Shown here: positions 6,249-12,645 of the stretch, piece by piece
Layout: every line of letters starts with the position of its first letter
How positions within the stretch are numbered: position 1 is the first letter of the stretch
Origin: Bacillota bacterium
GTDB lineage: Bacteria > Bacillota > Clostridia > Oscillospirales > Oscillospiraceae
NCBI GenBank assembly: GCA_023406225.1
Contig: JAEXWS010000218.1
Coordinates: 1 to 12,645, forward strand
Direction: 5' to 3'
Length of the DNA stretch: 12,645 nt
Translations under genes and position numbers: made by a program
Notes under the pieces: model-generated
The model's database searches: none
The model's input: only the letters and a program-made list of their open reading frames with translations
Told to the model about the DNA's origin: nothing

Positions 6249-7102
6249 AGGATCCCCTCCAATTCCACCGCCAGAGCACCCAGCACATGGCTGGGCCCCA
6301 CGTTGTACACGCACTCTCCGCGGTACTTTTGCAACAGTTCTATTGTGCGCATGATTTGCGTTTTTGTCAAGTTTTTCGCAAGAAATGCCGCAATTTCCCG
6401 GTCTTCCTCCGGCGCTTCCTGTCCGTACAGGAGCAAAAGCGCCGCCGCGAAGGCCGCCCGGCCCTGCTCCAGCATGGCGGAAAGGTCCTCCCGGGTGGCG
6501 CGTTTTTTCTCCATCCGCACGGCAAGCTCCGTCACCGCGCCCCGCCGCCCGGACCCCGCCGCCCGGCAAAGCGCCTCCGCCGCCCGGCCGCTCTCCTCCG
6601 CCCCGGACGACGGGCGGAGCTTCAGCTCCACGCACCGGGAGCGGAGGGTCTGGAGCACCGCGGCGGCGTTTTCCGCGCAGAAGAGGAACGCCGCGTAGGG
6701 CGGCCCCTCCTCCACGATCTTCAGCAGCACGTTCTGGTCCTGCTCCGTCAGCAGGGCGCAGTCCGGGAAGAGGTAGACCTTCCGCAGCCCCTCGTTGGGG
6801 CGGATATAGGCGTCCGCCCGGACGCCGCGCACCACGTCCACGGCGATGTTTTTATGGGCCTCGTCCCGGACCGTGACCACGTCGGGGTGGATGTCCGAGC
6901 GGACCTTGCGGCAGCCCTCGCACACGCCGCAGGGCTTTTCCCCCGCCCCGGTGCACTCCAGGGCGGCGGCGGCAAAGCGGGCGGCGGCCTCCCTGTCTCC
7001 GCTGCCGGTAAACAGCAGCGCGTGGGACAGCGCGCCCCGGGCGGCGGCCTCCCGGATGCGGGCGAATACGGGGTCGGTTTCTCTCTGGCGGTCGGCGGGC
7101 AT
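6245..7102 (-). CDS. holB: DNA polymerase III subunit delta prime
   Basis: A 285-residue clamp-loader subunit that helps load the sliding clamp during chromosome replication. Residues 26-36 hold the P-loop position as LFTGSGDR, lacking the Walker lysine, consistent with a non-ATP-binding delta prime rather than the tau/gamma subunit. Four cysteines, C50, C58, C61 and C64 (CGVCEGC), form the zinc module. The clamp-loader SRC motif is seen at 155-157 (LRSRC). LLKIVEEGPPYAAFLF at 126-141 is typical of the family. The start at 7102 has AAGGAG 7 nt upstream. It is the first visible gene of the holB-ricT transcript; the tmk gene often found upstream in Firmicutes is absent, because a divergent gene (ppdK) follows. 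Confidence 0.92.
   Translation of the reverse strand: MPADRQRETDPVFARIREAAARGALSHALLFTGSGDREAAARFAAAALECTGAGEKPCGVCEGCRKVRSDIHPDVVTVRDEAHKNIAVDVVRGVRADAYIRPNEGLRKVYLFPDCALLTEQDQNVLLKIVEEGPPYAAFLFCAENAAAVLQTLRSRCVELKLRPSSGAEESGRAAEALCRAAGSGRRGAVTELAVRMEKKRATREDLSAMLEQGRAAFAAALLLLYGQEAPEEDREIAAFLAKNLTKTQIMRTIELLQKYRGECVYNVGPSHVLGALAVELEGIL
6246..6260 (-). promoter_or_regulatory. holB/ricT coupling site: GGAGG, TTG start and TTGA overlap
   Basis: GGAGG (6256-6260) lies inside the last holB codons, 7 nt before the TTG start of ricT (6246-6248). The TGA of holB (6245-6247) shares bases with that TTG, so a ribosome finishing holB can restart on ricT. Confidence 0.75.
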
Positions 7103-7152
7103 GGCGGCGCTCCTTTTCCCTGCGGATTTTTTCGTTGAGACAGTTGTACTTT

Positions 7153-7158
7153 ATCATA
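7153..7158 (-). promoter_or_regulatory. Candidate -10 of the holB-ricT promoter
   Basis: TATGAT on the minus strand, about 50 nt before the holB start, in an A/T-rich tract. No convincing -35 stands at 15-18 nt, so this is a weak call. Confidence 0.35.
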
Positions 7159-7240
7159 TTTGCTCCAAAAAGAAAAGAACGTAAAAGATTTCCTTGTTGC
7201 GCAACGCCTCCTTGTTGGTTTTGCACAATTTTTTTGTTGG

Positions 7241-7263
7241 AAAATCCCAAATACAGGGATTTT
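7241..7263. repeat. A/T-rich stem-loop upstream of the ppdK promoter
   Basis: AAAATCCC (7241-7248) pairs with GGGATTTT (7256-7263) over a 7-nt loop, with more T following. It could act as a weak bidirectional terminator or protein site. It lies upstream of the ppdK -35, so it is not in that mRNA. Confidence 0.35.
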
Positions 7264-7281
7264 TATTAGCGCATTCATGTA

Positions 7282-7310
7282 TTGTTTTCCGAAAAACAAC
7301 CCACTATAAT
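7282..7310 (+). promoter_or_regulatory. ppdK promoter
   Basis: A perfect -10 TATAAT (7305-7310) follows TTGTTT (7282-7287) after 17 nt. The likely start near 7317 gives a leader of about 80 nt before the ppdK ATG. Confidence 0.7.
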
Positions 7311-7322
7311 GATAACTGTTAA

Positions 7323-7332
7323 ATTAGCTAAT
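7323..7332. promoter_or_regulatory. Perfect 10-bp palindrome just after the ppdK transcription start
   Basis: ATTAGCTAAT is its own complement and begins 13 bases after the -10, at about +6. This is where a repressor would block transcription. The protein that might bind is unknown. Confidence 0.4.
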
Positions 7333-7398
7333 CGTTTACTCTTCATACGTATCAAGAATCTGTCCGTTCGGGCAGCGACAAAAAATGGAGGAATGACT

Positions 7399-10029
7399 AT
7401 GAGCAAAAAATTTGTGTACCTGTTCAGCGAAGGCAACGCAGGCATGCGCGAGCTGCTGGGCGGAAAGGGCGCCAACCTGGCCGAGATGACCAACATCGGC
7501 CTGCCCGTGCCCCAGGGCTTCACCATCACCACCGAGGCGTGCACCCAGTACTATGAGGACGGCGGACGGATCAACGACGAGATCCAGGCCGAGATCATGG
7601 AATACATCACCAAGATGGAGACGATCACCGGCAAGAAGTTCGGCGATCTGGAAAACCCCCTGCTGGTCTCCGTCCGCTCCGGCGCCCGGGCCTCCATGCC
7701 CGGCATGATGGACACCATTTTGAACCTGGGCCTCAACGAGCAGGTGGTGGAGGTCATGGCCAAGAAGTCGGGCAACCCCCGCTGGGCCTGGGACTGCTAC
7801 CGCCGCTTCATCCAGATGTACTCCGACGTGGTCATGGAGGTGGGCAAGAAATACTTTGAGCAGCTCATCGACCAGATGAAGGAAGCCCGGGGCGTCACCC
7901 AGGACGTGGAACTGACCGCCGCCGACCTCCAGGAGCTGGCGGGCCAGTTCAAGGCCGAGTACAAGTCCAAGATCGGCCAGGACTTCCCCGACGATCCCAA
8001 GGAGCAGCTCATGGGCGCCATCCAGGCCGTGTTCCGCTCCTGGGACAATCCCCGGGCCAACGTCTACCGCCGGGACAACGACATCCCCTACTCCTGGGGC
8101 ACCGCCGTCAACGTGCAGTCCATGGCCTTTGGCAACGTGGGCGACGACTGCGGCACCGGCGTCGCCTTCACCCGCAACCCCGCCACCGGCGAGAAGAAGC
8201 TCTTCGGTGAATTTTTGACCAACGCCCAGGGCGAGGACGTGGTGGCCGGCGTGCGGACCCCCATGCCTATCAGCCAGATGGCCGAGAAGTTCCCCGAGGC
8301 CTTCGCGGAATTCGAGAAGGTCTGCCAGCTTCTGGAGGACCACTATCACGACATGCAGGACATGGAGTTTACCGTGGAAAACGGCAAGCTCTACATGCTC
8401 CAGACCCGCAACGGCAAGCGCACCCCCGCCTCCGCCCTGAAGATCGCCTGCGATCTGGTGGACGAGGGCCATATCACCGAGGAGCAGGCCGTGGCCATGA
8501 TCGACCCCCGCTCCCTGGACACCCTGCTCCACCCCCAGTTTGACACCAAGGTTCTCAAGAACACCCCCGTCATCGGCTCCGCCCTGGCCGCCTCTCCCGG
8601 CGCCGCCTGCGGCCGCATCGTCTTCACCGCAGCCGAGGCCAAGGCCTGGGCCGACCGGGGCGAGAAGGTGATCCTGGTCCGGCTGGAGACCTCTCCCGAG
8701 GATATCGAGGGCATGAAGGCCGCTCAGGGCATCCTGACCGTCCGGGGCGGCATGACCTCCCACGCGGCCGTGGTGGCCCGGGGCATGGGCAAGTGCTGCG
8801 TGTCCGGCTGCGGCGCCATCAAGATGGATGAGGAGAACAAGCAGTTCGAGCTCTCCGGCAAGGTCTTCCACGAGGGCGACTGGCTGTCTCTGGACGGCTC
8901 CACCGGCAAGATCTACGACGGCGCCGTGCCCACCATGGACGCGGTCATCGGCGGCGAGTTCGGCCGGGTCATGGGCTGGGCCGACAAGTACCGCCGGCTG
9001 AAGGTCCGCACCAACGCGGACACCCCCCACGACGCCGCCCAGGCCCGCTCCTTCGGCGCGGAGGGCATCGGCCTTTGCCGCACGGAGCACATGTTCTTCA
9101 ACGAGGACCGCATCCCCGCCATCCGGGAGATGATCTGCGCCGACACCGTCGAGCAGCGGGAAAAGGCCCTTGCCAAGCTGGAGCCCATGCAGCAGGGCGA
9201 CTTTGAGGGCATTTACGAGGCCATGGAGAACTTCCCCGTGACCATCCGCTTCCTGGATCCCCCCCTGCACGAGTTCGTCCCCACCGAAGAGGCCGACATC
9301 GAGCTGCTGGCCAAGGATCTGGGCAAGAGCGTGGCGGACATCAAGAGCATCATCGCCTCCCTCCACGAGTTCAACCCCATGATGGGCCACCGGGGCTGCC
9401 GCCTGGCCGTCACCTATCCGGAGATCGCCGCCATGCAGACCCGGGCCGTCATCAAGGCCGCCCTGGCCGTCCAGGCCCGGCATCCCGAGTGGGACCTGGT
9501 GCCTGAGATCATGATCCCCCTGGTGGGCGAGGTGAAGGAGCTGGCCTATGTGAAGAAGGTGGTCGTGGAGACCGCCGACGCGCTGATCGCCGCCGCCGGC
9601 TCCGATCTGAAGTATCTGGTGGGCACCATGATTGAGATCCCCCGGGCCGCCCTCACCGCCGACGAGATCGCCAAGGAGGCCGACTTCTTCTCCTTCGGCA
9701 CCAACGACCTCACCCAGATGACCTTCGGCTTCTCCCGGGACGACGCCGGCAAGTTCCTGGACGCTTACTACGACAAGAAGATCTACGAGAGCGATCCCTT
9801 CGCCAAGCTGGACCAGAACGGCGTTGGCAAGCTGGTGGACATGGCCTGCAAGCTGGGCCGCGCCGCCAACCCCGCGCTGCATCTGGGCATCTGCGGCGAG
9901 CACGGCGGCGACCCCTCCAGCGTGGAGTTCTGCCACCGCACCGGACTGGACTATGTGTCCTGCTCTCCCTTCCGGGTGCCCATCGCCCGCCTTGCCGCCG
10001 CGCAGGCCGCCATCAAGGAAGGAAAATAA
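7399..10029 (+). CDS. ppdK: Pyruvate, phosphate dikinase
   Basis: An 876-residue enzyme, full family length, that interconverts pyruvate, ATP and phosphate with PEP, AMP and PPi in the cytosol; in anaerobes it often runs toward pyruvate and ATP. The N-terminal ATP-binding part includes SVRSGARASMPGMMDT from residue 91. The swivelling domain has GGMTSHAAVVARGMG with the phosphorylated H455, the same number as in the Clostridium symbiosum enzyme, preceded by T453, the residue used by PPDK regulatory proteins in other organisms. The C-terminal barrel ends with GICGEHGGDP, whose C832 is the proton-transfer cysteine. The start at 7399 is preferred: GGAGG is 7 nt upstream, whereas the ATG at 7393 would leave only one base. 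It stands alone between its own promoter and terminator. Confidence 0.97.
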   Translation: MSKKFVYLFSEGNAGMRELLGGKGANLAEMTNIGLPVPQGFTITTEACTQYYEDGGRINDEIQAEIMEYITKMETITGKKFGDLENPLLVSVRSGARASMPGMMDTILNLGLNEQVVEVMAKKSGNPRWAWDCYRRFIQMYSDVVMEVGKKYFEQLIDQMKEARGVTQDVELTAADLQELAGQFKAEYKSKIGQDFPDDPKEQLMGAIQAVFRSWDNPRANVYRRDNDIPYSWGTAVNVQSMAFGNVGDDCGTGVAFTRNPATGEKKLFGEFLTNAQGEDVVAGVRTPMPISQMAEKFPEAFAEFEKVCQLLEDHYHDMQDMEFTVENGKLYMLQTRNGKRTPASALKIACDLVDEGHITEEQAVAMIDPRSLDTLLHPQFDTKVLKNTPVIGSALAASPGAACGRIVFTAAEAKAWADRGEKVILVRLETSPEDIEGMKAAQGILTVRGGMTSHAAVVARGMGKCCVSGCGAIKMDEENKQFELSGKVFHEGDWLSLDGSTGKIYDGAVPTMDAVIGGEFGRVMGWADKYRRLKVRTNADTPHDAAQARSFGAEGIGLCRTEHMFFNEDRIPAIREMICADTVEQREKALAKLEPMQQGDFEGIYEAMENFPVTIRFLDPPLHEFVPTEEADIELLAKDLGKSVADIKSIIASLHEFNPMMGHRGCRLAVTYPEIAAMQTRAVIKAALAVQARHPEWDLVPEIMIPLVGEVKELAYVKKVVVETADALIAAAGSDLKYLVGTMIEIPRAALTADEIAKEADFFSFGTNDLTQMTFGFSRDDAGKFLDAYYDKKIYESDPFAKLDQNGVGKLVDMACKLGRAANPALHLGICGEHGGDPSSVEFCHRTGLDYVSCSPFRVPIARLAAAQAAIKEGK

Positions 10030-10041
10030 GCTGTTTTTTTC

Positions 10042-10081
10042 AAAAATCCCCCCGCTCAGACAGTGAGCGGGGGGATTTTTT
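10042..10081 (+). terminator. Strong Rho-independent terminator of ppdK
   Basis: A perfect 17-bp stem (10042-10058 with 10064-10080) has a GC core CCCCCCGCTCA, a GACAG loop and a run of six T. It starts 12 nt after the stop. The A-run on the 5' side makes it potentially bidirectional. Confidence 0.93.
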
Positions 10082-10112
10082 CTGTTTCGCTCCCCTTGAA
10101 ACCGGGTTTTGA

Positions 10113-10141
10113 TTGTCTCCGGGCGTTCCATGTGATATAAT
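10113..10141 (+). promoter_or_regulatory. Promoter of the hybrid histidine kinase gene
   Basis: TTGTCT (10113-10118) is followed after 17 nt by TATAAT (10136-10141), preceded by TGA as an extended -10. The leader is about 60 nt. Confidence 0.75.
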
Positions 10142-10147
10142 AGGAGC

Positions 10148-10179
10148 GTTATCTTTCGTCCACGCCCGGACGGCGTAAC
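10148..10179 (+). repeat. Stem-loop in the leader of the kinase mRNA
   Basis: CGTCC (10157-10161) pairs with GGACG (10168-10172) over a 6-nt loop. An outer GTTA (10148-10151) can pair with TAAC (10176-10179). It starts about where transcription should begin and ends before the ribosome site at 10193-10197. It is too small for a known riboswitch class that I can name. Confidence 0.35.
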
Positions 10180-10207
10180 TGTGAATGGATTTAGGAGCAT
10201 GGGAGCT

Positions 10208-12645
10208 ATGGAAAACAAAGCAATGGCGGCACAGGCGGCGGAGGCGCTGCCCGTGGGCATGATCTGCTGCCGGATGGACGAAGACCTGACCTTTTTATGG
10301 GGAAATTCCCGCTTTTTCAGCCTGACCGGCTATACGCGGGAGGAATTTTGCCGCCGGTTCCCCAGCCTGCGGCGCTATTGCGCGGCGGAAAGCGAGGCGT
10401 TCCGGACGCTGCTGCAGGCGGCGGAAAGCGCCGCCGCGGGCGGCGTGGAAACCGTCGTCTCCCTGCCGCGGAAATCCGGCGGCTCTTTTCACGCGCGCCT
10501 CTCGGGAACGGCCGCGGAGGACGGCGGCCCGGTCTTTCAGGCGGTCCTGACCGGCACGGCCGCCCCGCCGGCGCGGCAGGAGGAGCCGGACCGGCGGCAG
10601 GGCCAAGCCCTGGACTACTTCCATTTCATGCTGGACGAATACATCGGCAACATCTACATCTGCGACATGGAGACTTACGAGCTGCTGTATCTGAACCAGT
10701 CCAGCTGCGACACCCTGGGCGGCCGCGCCGCCGACCTGGTGGGCCGCAAATGCTACGAGGTCATCCAGGGGCGGACCTCCCCCTGTCCCTTCTGCACGAA
10801 CGGCAAGCTGACGGAGGACGCCTTCTACGAGTGGGAGTTCTACAATCCCACCCTGGAGCGGACCTTCATGATCAAAAACCGGATCATCCGCTGGAAGGGC
10901 CGCCGGGCCAGGCTGGAGTTGTCCCACGACATGTTCAGCACGGAGTATAAGCTGGCGAAGAAGAACCAGGAGCGGGACGCGCTGCTGCGCTCGGTGCCCG
11001 GCGGCTTCGCCCGGCTGGACGCCAGGGACTTCAGCACCGTGCTCTGGTACGGCGCCGACTTTCTGCACATCATCGGCTACACCGCCGAGCAGTTTGAAAC
11101 GGAGCTGCACAGCCGGTCCTCCTACATCCATCCGGACGATATGGGGCGCATCGTCCCCCTGATGCGGGAGCTGGCCGTCTCGGGCGGAAGCGCCGTCACC
11201 GAGGCGAAGATCGTGACCCGCGGCGGGGAGAGCAGAATCCTGACCCTCACCCTGGCCTATGCCAGCGGGGCCGACAGCTGGGACGGCATCCCCTCGTTCT
11301 ACACGGTGGGCATCGACGTGACGGCGGAGCGGATGGAGCAGGCCAAGCAGCGCACGGCGCTGGAGGAGGCCTACGAGGTGGCCCGGGTGGCCAACGACGC
11401 CAAGACCAACTTCCTCTCCTCCATGTCCCACGACATCCGCACCCCCATGAACGCCATCATGGGCATGGCGGTCATCGCCCAGGCAAACCTGAACGCGCCG
11501 GAAAAGGTGCGGGAGTGCCTGAACAAGATCAACACCTCCAGCCGCCACCTGCTCAGCCTCATCAACGAAGTCCTGGACATGTCCAAGATCGAAAGCGGGA
11601 AGATCGATCTGGTCAGCGAGACCGTCTCCCTGCCGGAGCTGCTGCAAAACGTGATGGACATGTGCCGCCCCCTGGCGCTGGAGAAGTCCCAGGAGCTGCG
11701 GATCAGCGCCGACCACGTGCGGCACGAGACCGTGGTGACGGACGGCGGACGGCTCCAGCAGGTCTTGATGAACCTGGTCTCCAACGGCGTAAAGTACACG
11801 CCCGACGGCGGCGCCGTCAGCCTGCGGGTCCGGGAGCTGCCCTCCCCCGCGGGACTCACCGGGCAGTATGAGTTCGTTGTTTCGGACAACGGCATCGGCA
11901 TGTCCGAGGAATTTATCCCCCATATTTTCGAGCCCTTCTCCCGGGCGGAGGATTCCCGCATCAGCAAGATCCAGGGCACCGGCCTGGGCATGGCCATCAC
12001 GGACAACATCATCCGCATGATGAACGGGACCATTCAGGTCCGCAGCAAGCTGGGGGCGGGGAGCCGGTTCATCGTCACGGTGCCCCTGACGGTGGAGACG
12101 GAGGAGGTCTCACCCGACGCGGAGCTGACCGGGCGGCCGGTGCTGGTGGTGGACGACGACCAGGCGGTCTGCGAAAGCGCGGCGGCCCTTTTGGACGAGC
12201 TGGGCATGCGCGGCTTCTGGGTCCTCTCCGGCGAGGAGGCGGTCCGCCGCGTGGCGGAGGCCCACACGGCCCGGCAGGACTTTTTCGCCGTCATCCTGGA
12301 CTGGAAGATGCCCGGCATGGACGGACTGGAGACCCTGCGGGCCATCCGGGCCCGCCTGGGGGACAAGGTCCCCATCATCATCATCTCAGCCTACGACTAC
12401 TCCGACATCGAGGAGGAGTTCCGCCAGGCGGGCGCGGATGCCTTTATCACAAAGCCCCTGTTCAAATCCAAGCTGCTCCACGTGATGCAGCTCTTCTCCC
12501 GCCTGCCGCCCCAGGAATCCCCCGGCGCGGAGACGGCGGGCGGCGGGCTCGCCGGAAAGCGCATCCTCCTGGCGGAGGACAACGAGCTGAACCGGGAGAT
12601 CGCGGTGGAGCTGCTGGAGATGAACCGCCTCTCGGTCACCGCGGT
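10208..12645 (+). CDS. Hybrid sensor histidine kinase (three PAS-like regions, kinase core, two receivers), 3' end cut
   Basis: 812 complete codons run to the window end without a stop. Order: PAS-like about residues 10-115 (WGNSRFFSLTGYTREEF); PAS-like about 133-255 with cysteines C152, C167, C182, C193 and C196 (CPFC at 193-196); PAS about 259-375 (HIIGYTAEQF, YIHPDDMGRI); a helical linker; HisKA with phospho-accepting H408 in SHDIRTPMNAIMG; HATPase with N-box N522, G1 DNGIG (560-564) and G2 GTGLG (590-594); receiver 1 from 645 with acidic D649-D651, phospho-acceptor D698 (LDWKMPGMDG) and K749; then receiver 2 beginning RILLAEDN at 785, truncated. No membrane helix or signal is seen, so it should sense a cytosolic cue. 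A C-terminal Hpt domain may follow outside the window. The start at 10208 has AGGAG 10 nt upstream; an in-frame ATG at 10199 is too close to it. Confidence 0.93.
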   Translation, partial: MENKAMAAQAAEALPVGMICCRMDEDLTFLWGNSRFFSLTGYTREEFCRRFPSLRRYCAAESEAFRTLLQAAESAAAGGVETVVSLPRKSGGSFHARLSGTAAEDGGPVFQAVLTGTAAPPARQEEPDRRQGQALDYFHFMLDEYIGNIYICDMETYELLYLNQSSCDTLGGRAADLVGRKCYEVIQGRTSPCPFCTNGKLTEDAFYEWEFYNPTLERTFMIKNRIIRWKGRRARLELSHDMFSTEYKLAKKNQERDALLRSVPGGFARLDARDFSTVLWYGADFLHIIGYTAEQFETELHSRSSYIHPDDMGRIVPLMRELAVSGGSAVTEAKIVTRGGESRILTLTLAYASGADSWDGIPSFYTVGIDVTAERMEQAKQRTALEEAYEVARVANDAKTNFLSSMSHDIRTPMNAIMGMAVIAQANLNAPEKVRECLNKINTSSRHLLSLINEVLDMSKIESGKIDLVSETVSLPELLQNVMDMCRPLALEKSQELRISADHVRHETVVTDGGRLQQVLMNLVSNGVKYTPDGGAVSLRVRELPSPAGLTGQYEFVVSDNGIGMSEEFIPHIFEPFSRAEDSRISKIQGTGLGMAITDNIIRMMNGTIQVRSKLGAGSRFIVTVPLTVETEEVSPDAELTGRPVLVVDDDQAVCESAAALLDELGMRGFWVLSGEEAVRRVAEAHTARQDFFAVILDWKMPGMDGLETLRAIRARLGDKVPIIIISAYDYSDIEEEFRQAGADAFITKPLFKSKLLHVMQLFSRLPPQESPGAETAGGGLAGKRILLAEDNELNREIAVELLEMNRLSVTA

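Larger units (their letters stand above)
7103..7398. other. AT-rich divergent control region between holB and ppdK
   Basis: 296 bases without a gene, far richer in A/T than the flanks. It holds both promoters, the palindrome GTTGCGCAAC at 7195-7204, the direct repeat TCCTTGTTG at 7191-7199 and 7209-7217, with a further TTGTTG at 7234-7239, a weak A/T-rich stem-loop at 7241-7263, and the palindrome ATTAGCTAAT at 7323-7332. Confidence 0.6.

Noticed and set aside
6249..6635. Upstream extension of ricT by 129 codons
   Set aside because: The extension overlaps holB in another frame and is Gly/Arg-rich noise. The TTG start with GGAGG and the TTGA overlap fits the coupled pair.
4644..6698. A 684-codon plus-strand frame opposite ricT and the membrane protein gene
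   Set aside because: Antisense shadow of GC-rich codons. The repetitive Leu/Gly/Pro translation has no recognisable domain, while the minus frames carry RicT and HolB motifs.
7154..7204. A 16-residue leader-peptide-like frame on the minus strand before holB, starting TTG behind AAGGAGG
   Set aside because: The gap between GGAGG and TTG is only 2 nt, the stop overlaps the candidate -10 so it would precede the transcript, and nothing supports translation.
7336..10260. A 974-codon open frame on the minus strand opposite ppdK, starting in the kinase leader
   Set aside because: It mirrors the strongly C/G-ending codons of ppdK, which leave few stops on the other strand. It has a His/Gly/Leu-rich, featureless translation, crosses the ppdK terminator and both promoters, and lacks a ribosome site.
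10295..11923. A 542-codon minus-strand frame opposite the histidine kinase
   Set aside because: Antisense shadow; the plus strand has clear PAS, HisKA and HATPase motifs across the same bases.
1..12645. Mobile elements, CRISPR arrays, tRNA or rRNA genes
   Set aside because: No transposase or integrase motifs, no terminal repeats, no regularly spaced direct repeats beyond the short TTGTTG set, and no tRNA-like cloverleaf was seen by eye.

Overview
The window reads as a stretch of chromosome from a GC-rich, strictly fermentative Firmicute, most likely a gut Oscillospiraceae-type clostridium. This is inferred from the strongly G/C-ending codons, AGGAG-type ribosome sites on nearly every gene, the holB-ricT pair, a YtrA-type GntR/ABC operon, a PPi-dependent pyruvate phosphate dikinase whose catalytic His sits at residue 455, and a soluble multi-PAS hybrid kinase. 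No mobile element, CRISPR array, tRNA or rRNA was seen.

Layout. (1) 1-288, plus: C-terminal end of a PII-family regulator, facing a strong hairpin at 287-330. (2) 512-3444, minus: a five-gene unit made of a YtrA-like GntR repressor, ABC ATPase, ABC membrane protein, COG2426 small exporter-like protein and a lipoprotein. A promoter (-35 at 3509-3514) with an overlapping 22-bp operator-like palindrome drives it, and an internal hairpin lies at 1516-1545. (3) 3659-4913, minus: an unrecognised three-helix membrane protein followed by a Cof-type HAD phosphatase, ending in hairpins at 3536-3563 and 3601-3640. (4) 4968-7102, minus: holB (DNA polymerase III delta prime) translationally coupled through a 4-nt TTGA overlap to ricT, closed by a terminator at 4934-4962. 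(5) 7103-7398: an AT-rich divergent control region. (6) 7399-10029, plus: ppdK, closed by a textbook terminator. (7) 10208 to the window end, plus: a hybrid histidine kinase with three PAS-like regions and at least two receiver domains, cut by the window edge.

How the genes work together. The GntR unit looks like an autoregulated stress or antibiotic-response transporter of the YtrA type, extended by an exporter-like protein and a lipoprotein. holB-ricT is a conserved Firmicute housekeeping pair joining replication with the RicAFT RNA-processing cofactor. ppdK supplies the PPi-linked step between PEP and pyruvate. The kinase has no visible link to ppdK beyond position, and each has its own promoter and terminator.

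Nothing in the window is a clearly new multi-gene system. The best leads are the extended GntR unit with its operator, the cysteine-bearing second PAS of the kinase, the long basic tail of RicT, and the unusual placement of the orphan membrane gene directly behind a terminator. No intergenic stretch exceeds 300 bases; the longest (7103-7398) is described below.
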